Assembly: GCF_027943255.1 (NCBI RefSeq)
Contig: NC_072894.1
Location: 54,811,601-54,875,600, forward strand
Length of the DNA: 64,000 bases
Reading direction: 5' to 3'
From: Anastrepha obliqua
Lineage: Eukaryota > Arthropoda > Insecta > Diptera > Tephritidae
Shown here: piece after piece, positions 1 through 10,187 of the stretch
Layout: the number at the start of each line of letters is the position of its first letter
Numbering within the stretch: the first letter of the stretch is position 1
Translations under genes and position numbers: made by a program
The notes under the pieces: model-generated
What the model saw: the letters and a program-made list of their open reading frames with translations, nothing else
Database searches by the model: none
Told to the model about the DNA's origin: nothing

Positions 1-193
1 TGCGGTAGTCTATCACTATTCGCCATTTTTGTTTTTTAGACGCATCTAATTTTTTAGGTACGACCCTTATGGGACTATTGTACGGGCTATGTGAATACCT
101 AATGATACCTTGTTTCAACATATTTTCAATTTGCAAATCTACTTCTTCTTTATATACTTCGGGATACCTGTACAATCTAGAATATATTGGCAT
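1..193 (-). pseudogene. Ty3/gypsy reverse transcriptase, N-terminal piece (copy 1, cut by window edge)
   Basis: This is the continuation on the minus strand of the pol frame downstream of the protease, identical to 3690-3882. It encodes the start of the RT finger domain, with a conserved polar/hydrophobic run before the [11 protein letters not shown] motif. The rest of copy 1's RT lies outside the window. If it matches copy 2 it is deleted in the palm domain. Assigned to Ty3/gypsy RT by motif order; the exact clade is not determined. Confidence 0.8.
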
Positions 194-237
194 ATCATGT
201 TTTGTTAGAATTTTATGTTTAATTTCATTAGTAAATG

Positions 238-747
238 TTAAGTCTTCATCTTTATTATAGAAAACATTCTTATATTATATTTATAAGCAATTTTCAACAA
301 TTTTTCTTTTTCGTATATTTGCAGGTGATCTGTTTTAATTAAAGTAGTTATGTTGTGTTTTCCAATTTCGTAATTAAACATTTCTATAAAATTCCCTTTA
401 TAAGATATTTCATTATACATTTCTTCTTCTTTAGAATTAAATATAGTTATAACCGCATTTTTTGTAATGAACTGTCTATTAGGTAAGTCAATAACAGAAT
501 TCAAATCTCTTAATATATTATTTCCTATTATGCCATCAAATTTATCATTGATTTTGCATTCTAAAAATTCGCAAAAGTAATCAGTTAACTTAAATTCACT
601 AAATATTGGAAACCTGCAAAGCTTTTTTATCAAAGTCTCTGTTCCCAAAGCTTTTGCTACTATATTAATCTCTGTCTTCCATCTAGGATGACAAATATTA
701 GGGTTTATCAAACTAAACTCCGCTCCCGTATCGATTATAAATTTCAA
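238..747 (-). pseudogene. Retropepsin (aspartic protease) region, Ty3/gypsy copy 1
   Basis: The reading frame opens with an IIDTGAEFSLI catalytic signature, the active-site Asp-Thr-Gly of retroviral-type aspartic proteases. About 80 residues later it has the hydrophobic-hydrophobic-Gly pattern (DGIIGNNILRDL) of the flap/second-lobe region. It would normally be released from the Gag-Pol polyprotein and cut Gag and Pol. The nominal frame begins at a TTG codon, so it has no start of its own, as expected for a polyprotein segment. It lies between gag (higher coordinates) and RT (lower). The frame is open for 169 codons, but the element around it is defective. Confidence 0.85.
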
Positions 748-953
748 TTTTTTTATTGGATTTTTTATTACTATATAGGGTAATTGTGTTCGCCGGAAAT
801 CGGAAAATTTACGCTAGGCTTTCCTATTTTCTTGGCTTCACCTTTCTGACTTTCGCCATTATGGAAATTTGATGGAATTTGTTGCCTTTGTAAATTGTAA
901 TTTGTACAAGCATCATATTGTTGTTGATTTCTATTTGTAGATTGTGAATAGTT

Positions 954-1850
954 TCATCTTCTACTTTGATTGGAACTACCACGAAATGTGTTACGAAATT
1001 GTGGATTAGGATTAATAGGATTATGAAAAAATTGTTGATTTTGTTGAGGAGCATTTTGAAAATTTTCGAAAATGTTGCTGTTTCTAAATGAATTATTGTT
1101 TCTACGATAGTTATTATTATTATTGTAGTAATTTCGAGGGCTATACGGATTGTTTTTCAAATCGTTGCTGAAATTTACTTTAACATTTGTATTTAAATTG
1201 TATCGTTTCGCTGGTCCAAACTGTGTATAATTTTGATGTCTTGCTTCCAAAACTATTTTGAAAGCACCTTCTATAGTACTCGGATTTCTAGAAAATATCA
1301 TTGTCCTTATAGGTTCTGGGAGGTTTTCTCTAAAAGTCTTAAGAGCTATTCTATTTATTTCTTCGGTCCAGTAAGTATTATCATTATGAGTCAAATTTCT
1401 GTTATGAATTCTATTAGCTAATTTATTAATTTTGTAATAATAATTTTCGATTGTTCCCTGCATTCTGCAAGTTTTTAAACTATCCATCAAGTCATTACTG
1501 TTGTCTTTCTCGCCAAAATTTGTGGTTAAGATTTCTTTTAAAATAGGCCGTGAAGTTACGTTAGGATGTCGATGAATAGCTTCTCTAGTTTTACCAATAC
1601 ATTTGTTTTTTATGTAACCAAATAGCACATTACTATTAGCTGAGTTGAATTCAGAAATTTTAGGCAAAATATTCTCAATTTGTTCTATAAAGTTTGGTGA
1701 TTGGTTTGGATCATTGCCATCCAAATTTTCAATGTTTTTAATGCACGCTAATACTAAATTAAATTTACTTATCTCTAAAGTTTCCACAATGATTTTTTTT
1801 TTTTTGTGCGAAATATATATAGTATATATATGCAATTTTAAATTACTCAA
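954..1850 (-). CDS. gag: Gag of a Ty3/gypsy retrotransposon (copy 1)
   Basis: An open frame of 298 codons encodes a protein with capsid-like features: an amphipathic N-terminal half (NFIEQIENILPKI), a central run with Leu and Phe repeats, and an Asn/Gln/Arg-rich C-terminal tail (NNNNYRRNNN) likely to bind RNA. No CCHC zinc knuckle is visible. The lack of a knuckle is known in some insect gypsy lineages. The real start may be the Met at residue 1 or lie within a longer fusion, since the leader is poorly defined. It is followed, after a frame change, by the protease. Identical to 4643-5539. Confidence 0.75.
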   Translation of the reverse strand: MSNLKLHIYTIYISHKKKKIIVETLEISKFNLVLACIKNIENLDGNDPNQSPNFIEQIENILPKISEFNSANSNVLFGYIKNKCIGKTREAIHRHPNVTSRPILKEILTTNFGEKDNSNDLMDSLKTCRMQGTIENYYYKINKLANRIHNRNLTHNDNTYWTEEINRIALKTFRENLPEPIRTMIFSRNPSTIEGAFKIVLEARHQNYTQFGPAKRYNLNTNVKVNFSNDLKNNPYSPRNYYNNNNNYRRNNNSFRNSNIFENFQNAPQQNQQFFHNPINPNPQFRNTFRGSSNQSRR

Positions 1851-2528
1851 AAATATAAAGTATGTACTTATGTATGCATAGTTACGCGAAAATTTCCAGT
1901 ACTTATGATCACAAGAATGACCTTCTCGTGTTTGTTGCCGTTTTCACTGAGGATAATTGTTGTTGTGGACCCACTTTACTTGTTTTTGTAATTTGGAACG
2001 ATCACCATACAGTTTGTGTGGGTGTTCAAGCCGGTACAACTTCCAATTATGCTTGCTATATTTGTTGTTATTTTGCTCTCTTATTACAGAATTGCTCTTG
2101 TATTTATTGTTGTAGCCTATTCCGGAACTTTCATTTAATGTTTAAGCAGGTGCAATTGTTGTTTTATTGTTTTAAGTCTCTGCATTTTTTTTTTTTCTTA
2201 TAGGCTAAAGAGGTACAACGGAGTTGTTGTATTTTAATAGTTCACTGTCCTTACTGAAGGTCAAAATTAAGCACACTTCTGAAGAGTTTTTTCTTTGTTT
2301 TTGATTTTTACAAGTTCACTGTCCTTGATAGAGGTCATCAGAACTTAGATACTTAGATACATTTTCACAGTTAAAATTTTACACAAATGTTTTCGTATTT
2401 TTGAAATAAAAGAAAAACGTTTATTTATTCTTATCGGAATAAATTTGGTGCCGAATTTTTTAAATAATGAAATAATAGACACAGTTTGACTCTGCTCAGA
2501 ATACTGTTCTAGAATTTTTGTAGCTTTA

Positions 2529-2671
2529 ATCCTCGTCGCCAATAACGTTTTGTGATTCAAACACGTCTCTTCAGTGTCTTTATCAAAACTAAAACTTCTT
2601 TATTTCTTAAAATAGTAACAAAGGTAAATTAACGGTAATACACATATTTATTAAACTTAGGCTAGGTTCTC
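2529..2671 (-). other. Primer-binding site and truncated LTR, copy 1
   Basis: Read on the minus strand, TGGCGACGAGGAT at 2541-2529 has the position and TGGCGAC start of a retroelement primer-binding site. It lies directly downstream of about 130 bp of LTR-like sequence that contains an AATAAA signal. Upstream, the LTR is cut by the TTAA-flanked MITE at 2672, so its true 5' end is not present here. The leader between the site and gag (about 1850-2529) holds no convincing gene. Confidence 0.55.
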
Positions 2672-2675
2672 TTAA

Positions 2676-3410
2676 GGGGCAACACCACTGTACACGCGTA
2701 AAATAAACACGATTTTTAAAGAATTTTTTTGTATAGAAGGAAAGGGGAAACAATCACTCTGATTTGGGAAGTTATTATTTATATACTAAAATACAAAACT
2801 ACAAAGTTTGATCGAAAAATTTTACAAAATGGCGGCATTGGAGACATTTTTGTAATGTGGTTTCTCTTGAAGGAGCTCCGCGGCACGCAGCACAGAGGGT
2901 GCAAATTTTAATCTGGAACAAAGAAACATTTTTTTTCTTAATCTAGATAAGAATAGATAGAGAAACACGTAGGGGATTTAAAAAATATTTATTTTTGTGG
3001 AATTAGCAAGCATTTGAAGGGAAAAACTCTATTTTGGACTAAAAAAACGACACTTAAATAATTGTAACAATCGTTTAAATTAATCTATCGAAAATCCCCT
3101 ACGCTCTTCTCTTAAGAAGGTTATTATACAGACGTAGTGAAAAACCTGATTAAAAATATTTAAAATTGTTTGAGTTATGCTGCGTGCCAATTTCAGAAAA
3201 CGTGTTTTGAGAAAAACGCGTTTAAAGTTTGGAAATTTGGAGAAGTCGTTAGGTAGCAGTCACTAACGCTTGGTTAAAAGCTTAAAATATTTATGAAATA
3301 TACTTCGCTAACGTATAAAACTTTTTGTTCTGTATTTTAAAAGGTTCAAAGAATTTTTTAAGCTTATAAAAAAAATCAATTTTTTGAAATTTCTACAGTG
3401 GTGTTACCCC
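2676..3410. mobile_element. TTAA-flanked piggyBac-type MITE, copy 1
   Basis: This is a 735-bp non-coding element bounded by TTAA on both sides (2672-2675 and 3411-3414). Its terminal inverted repeats are GGGGCAACACCACTGTA at the left and, in reverse complement, GGGGTAACACCACTGTA at the right, with a single mismatch in 17 bp. TTAA target duplication is the hallmark of piggyBac-superfamily transposition, so I infer mobilisation in trans by a piggyBac-like enzyme. No transposase frame is present. Its left neighbour is LTR sequence and its right neighbour is RT sequence of the next unit, so it occupies the junction of the tandem array. Identical in size to 6365-7099. Confidence 0.9.
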
Positions 3411-3414
3411 TTAA

Positions 3415-3882
3415 GTACTTTTTCAATGGCCTCTAAATGTTCTTCAATACTCGTTGAAAAAATAAGTACGTCATCTAAGTATACTAAGCAGATTGACCCA
3501 ATGTATTCTTTCAATACGTTGTTAACGTAACGGCTGTTGAAAACGCGGTTTTTGGAATATCTTCTGGATGCATTTCTACCTGATGAAAGCCCTTGGCTAA
3601 ATCCAAGGTAGTGAAATATTGACATTTCCCTAATTTGTCGAATATATCGTCTATATTTGGAATAGGGTATCGATCCTCGATCTTAAGCTTGCGGTAGTCT
3701 ATCACTATTCGCCATTTTTGTTTTTTAGACGCATCTAATTTTTTAGGTACGACCCTTATGGGACTATTGTACGGGCTATGTGAATACCTAATGATACCTT
3801 GTTTCAACATATTTTCAATTTGCAAATCTACTTCTTCTTTATATACTTCGGGATACCTGTACAATCTAGAATATATTGGCAT
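3415..3882 (-). pseudogene. pol: Ty3/gypsy reverse transcriptase fragment with internal deletion
   Basis: Minus-strand frames 3511-3882 and 3404-3625 together cover the RT fingers and part of the palm. Visible motifs are the SPYNSP region, the LDLAKGFHQ block containing the first catalytic Asp, and LVYLDDVLIFS with the YxDD catalytic pair. The conserved stretch between them (the usual FGLxNAP block) is missing. Sequence jumps from PKTAFS directly to the NNVLKEY block with a change of frame, so the enzyme cannot be made. The fragment stops at the MITE's TTAA at 3414. RNase H and integrase are absent from the unit. Confidence 0.88.
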
Positions 3883-3926
3883 ATCATGTTTTGTTAGAAT
3901 TTTATGTTTAATTTCATTAGTAAATG

Positions 3927-4436
3927 TTAAGTCTTCATCTTTATTATAGAAAACATTCTTATATTATATTTATAAGCAATTTTCAACAATTTTTCTTTTT
4001 CGTATATTTGCAGGTGATCTGTTTTAATTAAAGTAGTTATGTTGTGTTTTCCAATTTCGTAATTAAACATTTCTATAAAATTCCCTTTATAAGATATTTC
4101 ATTATACATTTCTTCTTCTTTAGAATTAAATATAGTTATAACCGCATTTTTTGTAATGAACTGTCTATTAGGTAAGTCAATAACAGAATTCAAATCTCTT
4201 AATATATTATTTCCTATTATGCCATCAAATTTATCATTGATTTTGCATTCTAAAAATTCGCAAAAGTAATCAGTTAACTTAAATTCACTAAATATTGGAA
4301 ACCTGCAAAGCTTTTTTATCAAAGTCTCTGTTCCCAAAGCTTTTGCTACTATATTAATCTCTGTCTTCCATCTAGGATGACAAATATTAGGGTTTATCAA
4401 ACTAAACTCCGCTCCCGTATCGATTATAAATTTCAA
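3927..4436 (-). pseudogene. Retropepsin region, Ty3/gypsy copy 2
   Basis: Identical to 238-747, with the DTGA active-site signature at the start and an IIGNNIL second-lobe motif. It sits between gag (4643-5539) and the RT fragment (3415-3882) in the normal pol order for this lineage. The frame opens at a non-AUG codon and is intact for 169 codons. Because the downstream RT is deleted and RNase H and integrase are missing, it can only be part of a dead polyprotein. Confidence 0.85.
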
Positions 4437-4642
4437 TTTTTTTATTGGATTTTTTATTACTATATAGGGTAATTGTGTTCGCCGGAAATCGGAAAATTTA
4501 CGCTAGGCTTTCCTATTTTCTTGGCTTCACCTTTCTGACTTTCGCCATTATGGAAATTTGATGGAATTTGTTGCCTTTGTAAATTGTAATTTGTACAAGC
4601 ATCATATTGTTGTTGATTTCTATTTGTAGATTGTGAATAGTT

Positions 4643-5539
4643 TCATCTTCTACTTTGATTGGAACTACCACGAAATGTGTTACGAAATTGTGGATTAGGA
4701 TTAATAGGATTATGAAAAAATTGTTGATTTTGTTGAGGAGCATTTTGAAAATTTTCGAAAATGTTGCTGTTTCTAAATGAATTATTGTTTCTACGATAGT
4801 TATTATTATTATTGTAGTAATTTCGAGGGCTATACGGATTGTTTTTCAAATCGTTGCTGAAATTTACTTTAACATTTGTATTTAAATTGTATCGTTTCGC
4901 TGGTCCAAACTGTGTATAATTTTGATGTCTTGCTTCCAAAACTATTTTGAAAGCACCTTCTATAGTACTCGGATTTCTAGAAAATATCATTGTCCTTATA
5001 GGTTCTGGGAGGTTTTCTCTAAAAGTCTTAAGAGCTATTCTATTTATTTCTTCGGTCCAGTAAGTATTATCATTATGAGTCAAATTTCTGTTATGAATTC
5101 TATTAGCTAATTTATTAATTTTGTAATAATAATTTTCGATTGTTCCCTGCATTCTGCAAGTTTTTAAACTATCCATCAAGTCATTACTGTTGTCTTTCTC
5201 GCCAAAATTTGTGGTTAAGATTTCTTTTAAAATAGGCCGTGAAGTTACGTTAGGATGTCGATGAATAGCTTCTCTAGTTTTACCAATACATTTGTTTTTT
5301 ATGTAACCAAATAGCACATTACTATTAGCTGAGTTGAATTCAGAAATTTTAGGCAAAATATTCTCAATTTGTTCTATAAAGTTTGGTGATTGGTTTGGAT
5401 CATTGCCATCCAAATTTTCAATGTTTTTAATGCACGCTAATACTAAATTAAATTTACTTATCTCTAAAGTTTCCACAATGATTTTTTTTTTTTTGTGCGA
5501 AATATATATAGTATATATATGCAATTTTAAATTACTCAA
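4643..5539 (-). CDS. gag: Gag of a Ty3/gypsy retrotransposon (copy 2)
   Basis: A 298-codon frame identical to 954-1850, with a capsid-like helical core and a basic, Asn/Gln-rich tail without a CCHC knuckle. The identity of both copies, including silent positions as far as I compared, points to a very recent duplication or to an assembly duplication. Upstream (5540-6217) is leader sequence with a poly-pyrimidine run and no gene I can support. Expression would depend on the LTR, which here is interrupted by a MITE. Confidence 0.75.
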   Translation of the reverse strand: MSNLKLHIYTIYISHKKKKIIVETLEISKFNLVLACIKNIENLDGNDPNQSPNFIEQIENILPKISEFNSANSNVLFGYIKNKCIGKTREAIHRHPNVTSRPILKEILTTNFGEKDNSNDLMDSLKTCRMQGTIENYYYKINKLANRIHNRNLTHNDNTYWTEEINRIALKTFRENLPEPIRTMIFSRNPSTIEGAFKIVLEARHQNYTQFGPAKRYNLNTNVKVNFSNDLKNNPYSPRNYYNNNNNYRRNNNSFRNSNIFENFQNAPQQNQQFFHNPINPNPQFRNTFRGSSNQSRR

Positions 5540-6217
5540 AAATATAAAGTATGTACTTATGTATGCATAGTTACGCGAAAATTTCCAGTACTTATGATCA
5601 CAAGAATGACCTTCTCGTGTTTGTTGCCGTTTTCACTGAGGATAATTGTTGTTGTGGACCCACTTTACTTGTTTTTGTAATTTGGAACGATCACCATACA
5701 GTTTGTGTGGGTGTTCAAGCCGGTACAACTTCCAATTATGCTTGCTATATTTGTTGTTATTTTGCTCTCTTATTACAGAATTGCTCTTGTATTTATTGTT
5801 GTAGCCTATTCCGGAACTTTCATTTAATGTTTAAGCAGGTGCAATTGTTGTTTTATTGTTTTAAGTCTCTGCATTTTTTTTTTTTCTTATAGGCTAAAGA
5901 GGTACAACGGAGTTGTTGTATTTTAATAGTTCACTGTCCTTACTGAAGGTCAAAATTAAGCACACTTCTGAAGAGTTTTTTCTTTGTTTTTGATTTTTAC
6001 AAGTTCACTGTCCTTGATAGAGGTCATCAGAACTTAGATACTTAGATACATTTTCACAGTTAAAATTTTACACAAATGTTTTCGTATTTTTGAAATAAAA
6101 GAAAAACGTTTATTTATTCTTATCGGAATAAATTTGGTGCCGAATTTTTTAAATAATGAAATAATAGACACAGTTTGACTCTGCTCAGAATACTGTTCTA
6201 GAATTTTTGTAGCTTTA

Positions 6218-6360
6218 ATCCTCGTCGCCAATAACGTTTTGTGATTCAAACACGTCTCTTCAGTGTCTTTATCAAAACTAAAACTTCTTTATTTCTTAAA
6301 ATAGTAACAAAGGTAAATTAACGGTAATACACATATTTATTAAACTTAGGCTAGGTTCTC
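6218..6360 (-). other. Primer-binding site and truncated LTR, copy 2
   Basis: Counterpart of 2529-2671: candidate primer-binding site at 6230-6218 (minus), then about 130 bp of LTR with AATAAA, cut at the TTAA of the MITE at 6361. Sequence beyond the MITE (from 7104) is unlike copy 1. It could be the remaining LTR or flanking DNA; no matching 3' LTR is in the window to decide. Confidence 0.5.
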
Positions 6361-6364
6361 TTAA

Positions 6365-7099
6365 GGGGCAACACCACTGTACACGCGTAAAATAAACACG
6401 ATTTTTAAAGAATTTTTTTGTATAGAAGGAAAGGGGAAACAATCACTCTGATTTGGGAAGTTATTATTTATATACTAAAATACAAAACTACAAAGTTTGA
6501 TCGAAAAATTTTACAAAATGGCGGCATTGGAGACATTTTTGTAATGTGGTTTCTCTTGAAGGAGCTCCGCGGCACGCAGCACAGAGGGTGCAAATTTTAA
6601 TCTGGAACAAAGAAACATTTTTTTTCTTAATCTAGATAAGAATAGATAGAGAAACACGTAGGGGATTTAAAAAATATTTATTTTTGTGGAATTAGCAAGC
6701 ATTTGAAGGGAAAAACTCTATTTTGGACTAAAAAAACGACACTTAAATAATTGTAACAATCGTTTAAATTAATCTATCGAAAATCCCCTACGCTCTTCTC
6801 TTAAGAAGGTTATTATACAGACGTAGTGAAAAACCTGATTAAAAATATTTAAAATTGTTTGAGTTATGCTGCGTGCCAATTTCAGAAAACGTGTTTTGAG
6901 AAAAACGCGTTTAAAGTTTGGAAATTTGGAGAAGTCGTTAGGTAGCAGTCACTAACGCTTGGTTAAAAGCTTAAAATATTTATGAAATATACTTCGCTAA
7001 CGTATAAAACTTTTTGTTCTGTATTTTAAAAGGTTCAAAGAATTTTTTAAGCTTATAAAAAAAATCAATTTTTTGAAATTTCTACAGTGGTGTTACCCC
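6365..7099. mobile_element. TTAA-flanked piggyBac-type MITE, copy 2
   Basis: Second copy of the 735-bp MITE, flanked by TTAA at 6361-6364 and 7100-7103, with the same 17-bp inverted termini. Here the left flank is LTR sequence and the right flank is unrelated DNA. This is the arrangement expected of an original insertion, in contrast with the hybrid flanks of copy 1. Confidence 0.9.
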
Positions 7100-7103
7100 T
7101 TAA

Positions 7104-7436
7104 ACATATTTGTAAATTAGTACTGATTTTATTTAACACAACTTCAATCTTTCTCTCTCTCTTTTCAATGCATAATTAGGTTTATATGTTTATGTACATA
7201 TACAGCTGTTGACAGCTATATAATTAGAAACGACACTCATTTCAAAATAAATTTTCCATTTTCCTTTTAAACACGTATTTTCATAACTTTTTGCCAATTT
7301 TATTTAAACATATGATAAATTTAAAAACTAGTGGAAAACAATTTAATCGTAACTCTTTATTAAATATGTATATATTTTTTTAAAGCATGTGAAATGCACG
7401 ATTTGGATAGGGCAACTAATTAGAAACAGTAATGTA
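7104..7436. repeat. Intergenic stretch with a Tc1-family-like terminal region
   Basis: No gene. Two motifs, CAGCTGTTGACAGC...AATTAGAAACG near 7202-7236 and CAACTAATTAGAAACAG near 7413-7430, lie about 200 bp apart. They recur in reverse orientation near 25287-25310 and 25507-25540, next to a Tc1-type transposase N terminus. Paired sub-repeats at such spacing are known in IR/DR-type Tc1 ends, so this may be a solo end or MITE of that family. Confidence 0.4.
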
Positions 7437-7439
7437 TTA

Positions 7440-7810
7440 CATTGTGCGACAATTTTGGGGTCATCAAAATCAAACCGCACCGGACCTTTTTTTTCTGAAA
7501 ATATACCTATTCAATAGCAAAACCCTCGCTGGGTTTTTAAAAGTTAGCTCGATTTTTTTTTATTGCGTTTTGAAGTTTTCTATTTTCATGAGATTTTGGA
7601 GTTTTACCTGTACGCTAAATTTGACTTATAAATAGACCTTTGTTTGATTTAATCGATTTATTTTGTCATAGCTTGATATAGAAATTTCGTACATGTACAA
7701 ATAAACTTATTTTGAGAAGAACCTATATCTCAATACGCAATTTTGAATACCAAAATTTCGAAAAATTGTATGTTTTTACCATTTTTTACTGTAATTATGA
7801 AAATAATTTT
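7440..7810 (+). repeat. Left inverted terminal repeat of the 3.1-kb transposon
   Basis: About 370 bp that match 10188-10544 in reverse complement with scattered substitutions and small indels. Recognisable shared blocks are AAACCGCACCGGACC, CCCTCGCTGGGTTTTTAAAAG and TTTTTACCATTTTTTACTG. It forms a potential giant hairpin with its partner. Confidence 0.9.
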
Positions 7811-8009
7811 TTTTACCTGTTCTAAGATCGCAGCAGTCTTTGGAGATCAGGTTCGTGCATAACAACTCGTAAAACACATTTGACGCGCTAAATATTTTCC
7901 ATAGTTAAATTCTTTTAAATATTTTATACTATCAGTAAAAATAATAAATATATATTTGAATTTATTAATTTCATTTACGTGAATTTTTTATGAATTAAGA
8001 AAATAAAAA

Positions 8010-9891
8010 ATGTACAATTGTCCTGCAAATATTAACGTTTTCTGCTATTGTTGTGGACGTTTCACACCAGCGAGTGAAAAGCATGGATCAATCAGTGATG
8101 ATTTTACTGTGGCATACAGACATTATTTTGATCGTGAAGTTATTTTGAATGTACCTTGGGCGCCAAACATAGTGTGTAGAGCTTGTTATGTTGGTTTAGT
8201 TAATTGGTTGCACAAAAAACAAAGCAGAATGCCTTTTGGAATGCCAATGCTACGGCACAATCCAGAAGAACATGATCCAAAAAATTGTTATAGTTGTGCA
8301 AATACGGATTGAACAAAAAGAAAGCGAAAAACAAAAAATACGTTTCAGTCCAGTGTGTACAATTACCGCTTGATCATAATGAAAATATTCCAGTGCCAAA
8401 ATGTCCCAATTTTGATGCTTTAAGTAAATCTTTTTCTGTTATGACACAGCCATCATTATTTCATATACATTCCGAGTATGTTCCCGAACCATCAACGTCA
8501 GACCAGCCGATTCTAATAACGCAAAGTAAATTAGATGAAATTGTTGCTAAATTGGAACTAACACAGCGGAAATCAGAAATATTAGCATCAATGTTAAAAT
8601 CAAATAACTTGTTAGAAAGAGGTACGAAAGTTACGGCGTATCGAAATAGGAAAGAACAATTCAATCATTGTTTTACGGTTAATGAGGAACGTTTGCTCAT
8701 TGTCACAATATTGTAAAGTTGATGAGTGAAATGGGAATTAAATACCGTCCAGACGACTGGAGGCTATTTATTGACAGTTCGAAATTTAGTTTAAAAGCTG
8801 TTTTACTTGACAAAACCAACTCAAAGCCGTCGGTACCAATTGCGTACGGAACCGATACCAAAGAAACATTTGAAAAAATGGATCGCATTTTAAAATTGGT
8901 CGATTATCAAAATCACAATTGGCGTGTATGTTGTGACTTGAAGGTGATTGCTATGCTTACCGGTCTTCAAGTTGGCTACATTAAACACATGTGTTTTTTG
9001 TGTGATTGGGATAGTCGTTACAAAGGGGATCAATACCAAAAAAACGATTGGAAAATGAGAGATGAAAGTGAAAAGAAAGACGCCAATAGAATTCACAAAG
9101 AACTTGTATCATCCAAAAAAATAATTTTGCCACCACTTCACATCAAGCTAGGAATTGTGAAAAATTTCCTGATGGTTGTTGCTAAAAGGGATGAGGGGTT
9201 TTCCTGCCTACGTGACATTTTTCCGAAGATCAGTGATGCAAAATTGAAAAATGGTGAGATTCTGAGATACATTTATTTCCAGATGCAAACATATATATCA
9301 TTTATTTGTATATATATTTTTTCATATTTTTTTTAATTTCTTTCAGGCGTTTTAAATGGTCCTGACATTCGCAAATTGGTAAAGTCTGAAGACTTTAACA
9401 GGGTCCTAATAAACAATGAAATCGTTGCGTGAGAATCGTTAAAAGAAATAATAGTTGGAATTTTAGGCAAACATCGTTCTCCAAATTACAAAGAATCTGT
9501 GCGACGAATGCTAGATGCTTTTTCCAAAATTGGGGTCCATATGTCGCTAAAAATTCACTTTCTTCACCAACATTTGGACTATTTTAGTCAACAATTGTCG
9601 ACAGAATCAGATGAGCAAGGAGAGCGCTACCATCAAACTGCGATGCCATTTGAGTCAAGATACCGAGGAAAACGAGCTCCAGGTGCCATACTAGCCGAAA
9701 TATGTTGGTGGAGTAAACATATTTTTCAATACGACCAGGAAGAAAATGAAGGAAAATGGAGTAACCAGGAGGAAAAAGAATATGAGGTAGAAGAAGAAGA
9801 GACAGGCATGGAATTCTTTACTGATGAATCTGATTACTCTGATAATGATGATGTTGAAATTCAATCATTGTCGAAAAGAGCTCGTCTCTAA
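8010..9891 (+). pseudogene. Transposase-like protein with one intron (DDE-type inferred)
   Basis: Coding blocks 8010-8312, 8294-8716 and 8719-9253 are in successive frames, then an intron 9254-9346 (GTGAGA donor, TTTCAG acceptor) joins in phase to 9347-9891. The N terminus has paired cysteines (CYCC, CRAC, CYSC) suggesting a zinc-binding module. The middle has FIDSSKFSLKAVLL and, later, CDLKVIAML and CFLCDWDSR. The end has SLKIHFLHQHLDYF followed by EQGERYHQ. I read FID, CDL and the Glu of EQGER as a possible D-D-E triad of an RNase-H-fold transposase; this is inference. Breaks: two frame changes (about 8300 and 8715) and a TGA at 9430-9432. The family is widespread in arthropods as unnamed proteins in my recollection, but I have no formal name. 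Confidence 0.7.
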
Positions 9892-10187
9892 GGTTTTAGT
9901 ACGTAAAAATTCTTTATTTTAATAAAAAAAAAAAATTATAAGAATTCAAGTTTATATTCTTTTTACTTAATCTATTTAATATTTTTACCTACAGAGTTTT
10001 TAGATATTTAAAAAAAAATTAAAAGCAGAGTATAAAAAAATTATTTTTATGAGGAAAAATCTTGTTAAAAATTTATTTTTTTAGAAAATAACAAACTTAA
10101 AGTTCAGTTTTATGTTTTTATCTTATAAATGACTTTTTTAGTACATTTTGCAACATTTTTGCTAGAAGAAATAGGGAGAAATTTTAA

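Larger units (their letters stand above)
1..7103. repeat. Tandem array of a 3,689-bp unit (retrotransposon 5' half + MITE)
   Basis: Positions 1-3414 repeat at 3690-7103 with a constant offset of 3,689 bp, and every reading frame in one copy recurs unchanged in the other. The full unit is best defined as 3415-7103, because homology stops just after the MITE's TTAA at 7103 while copy 1 continues past the same TTAA (3411-3414) into RT sequence of copy 2. The window therefore opens about 275 bp inside copy 1, and the array probably continues to the left. Each unit reads, on the minus strand: MITE, LTR piece, primer-binding site, gag, protease, RT fragment. Confidence 0.93.

Noticed and set aside
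1862..2203. 113-residue Cys/Phe-rich frame (also at 5551-5892)
   Set aside because: Antisense of the retroelement leader; poly-pyrimidine DNA read as Phe/Leu/Cys with no domain, repeated only because the whole unit is repeated.
2345..2560. 71-residue frame over the primer-binding site (also 6034-6249)
   Set aside because: It spans the LTR/primer-binding-site junction, starts in the LTR and has no recognisable domain; treated as non-coding leader.
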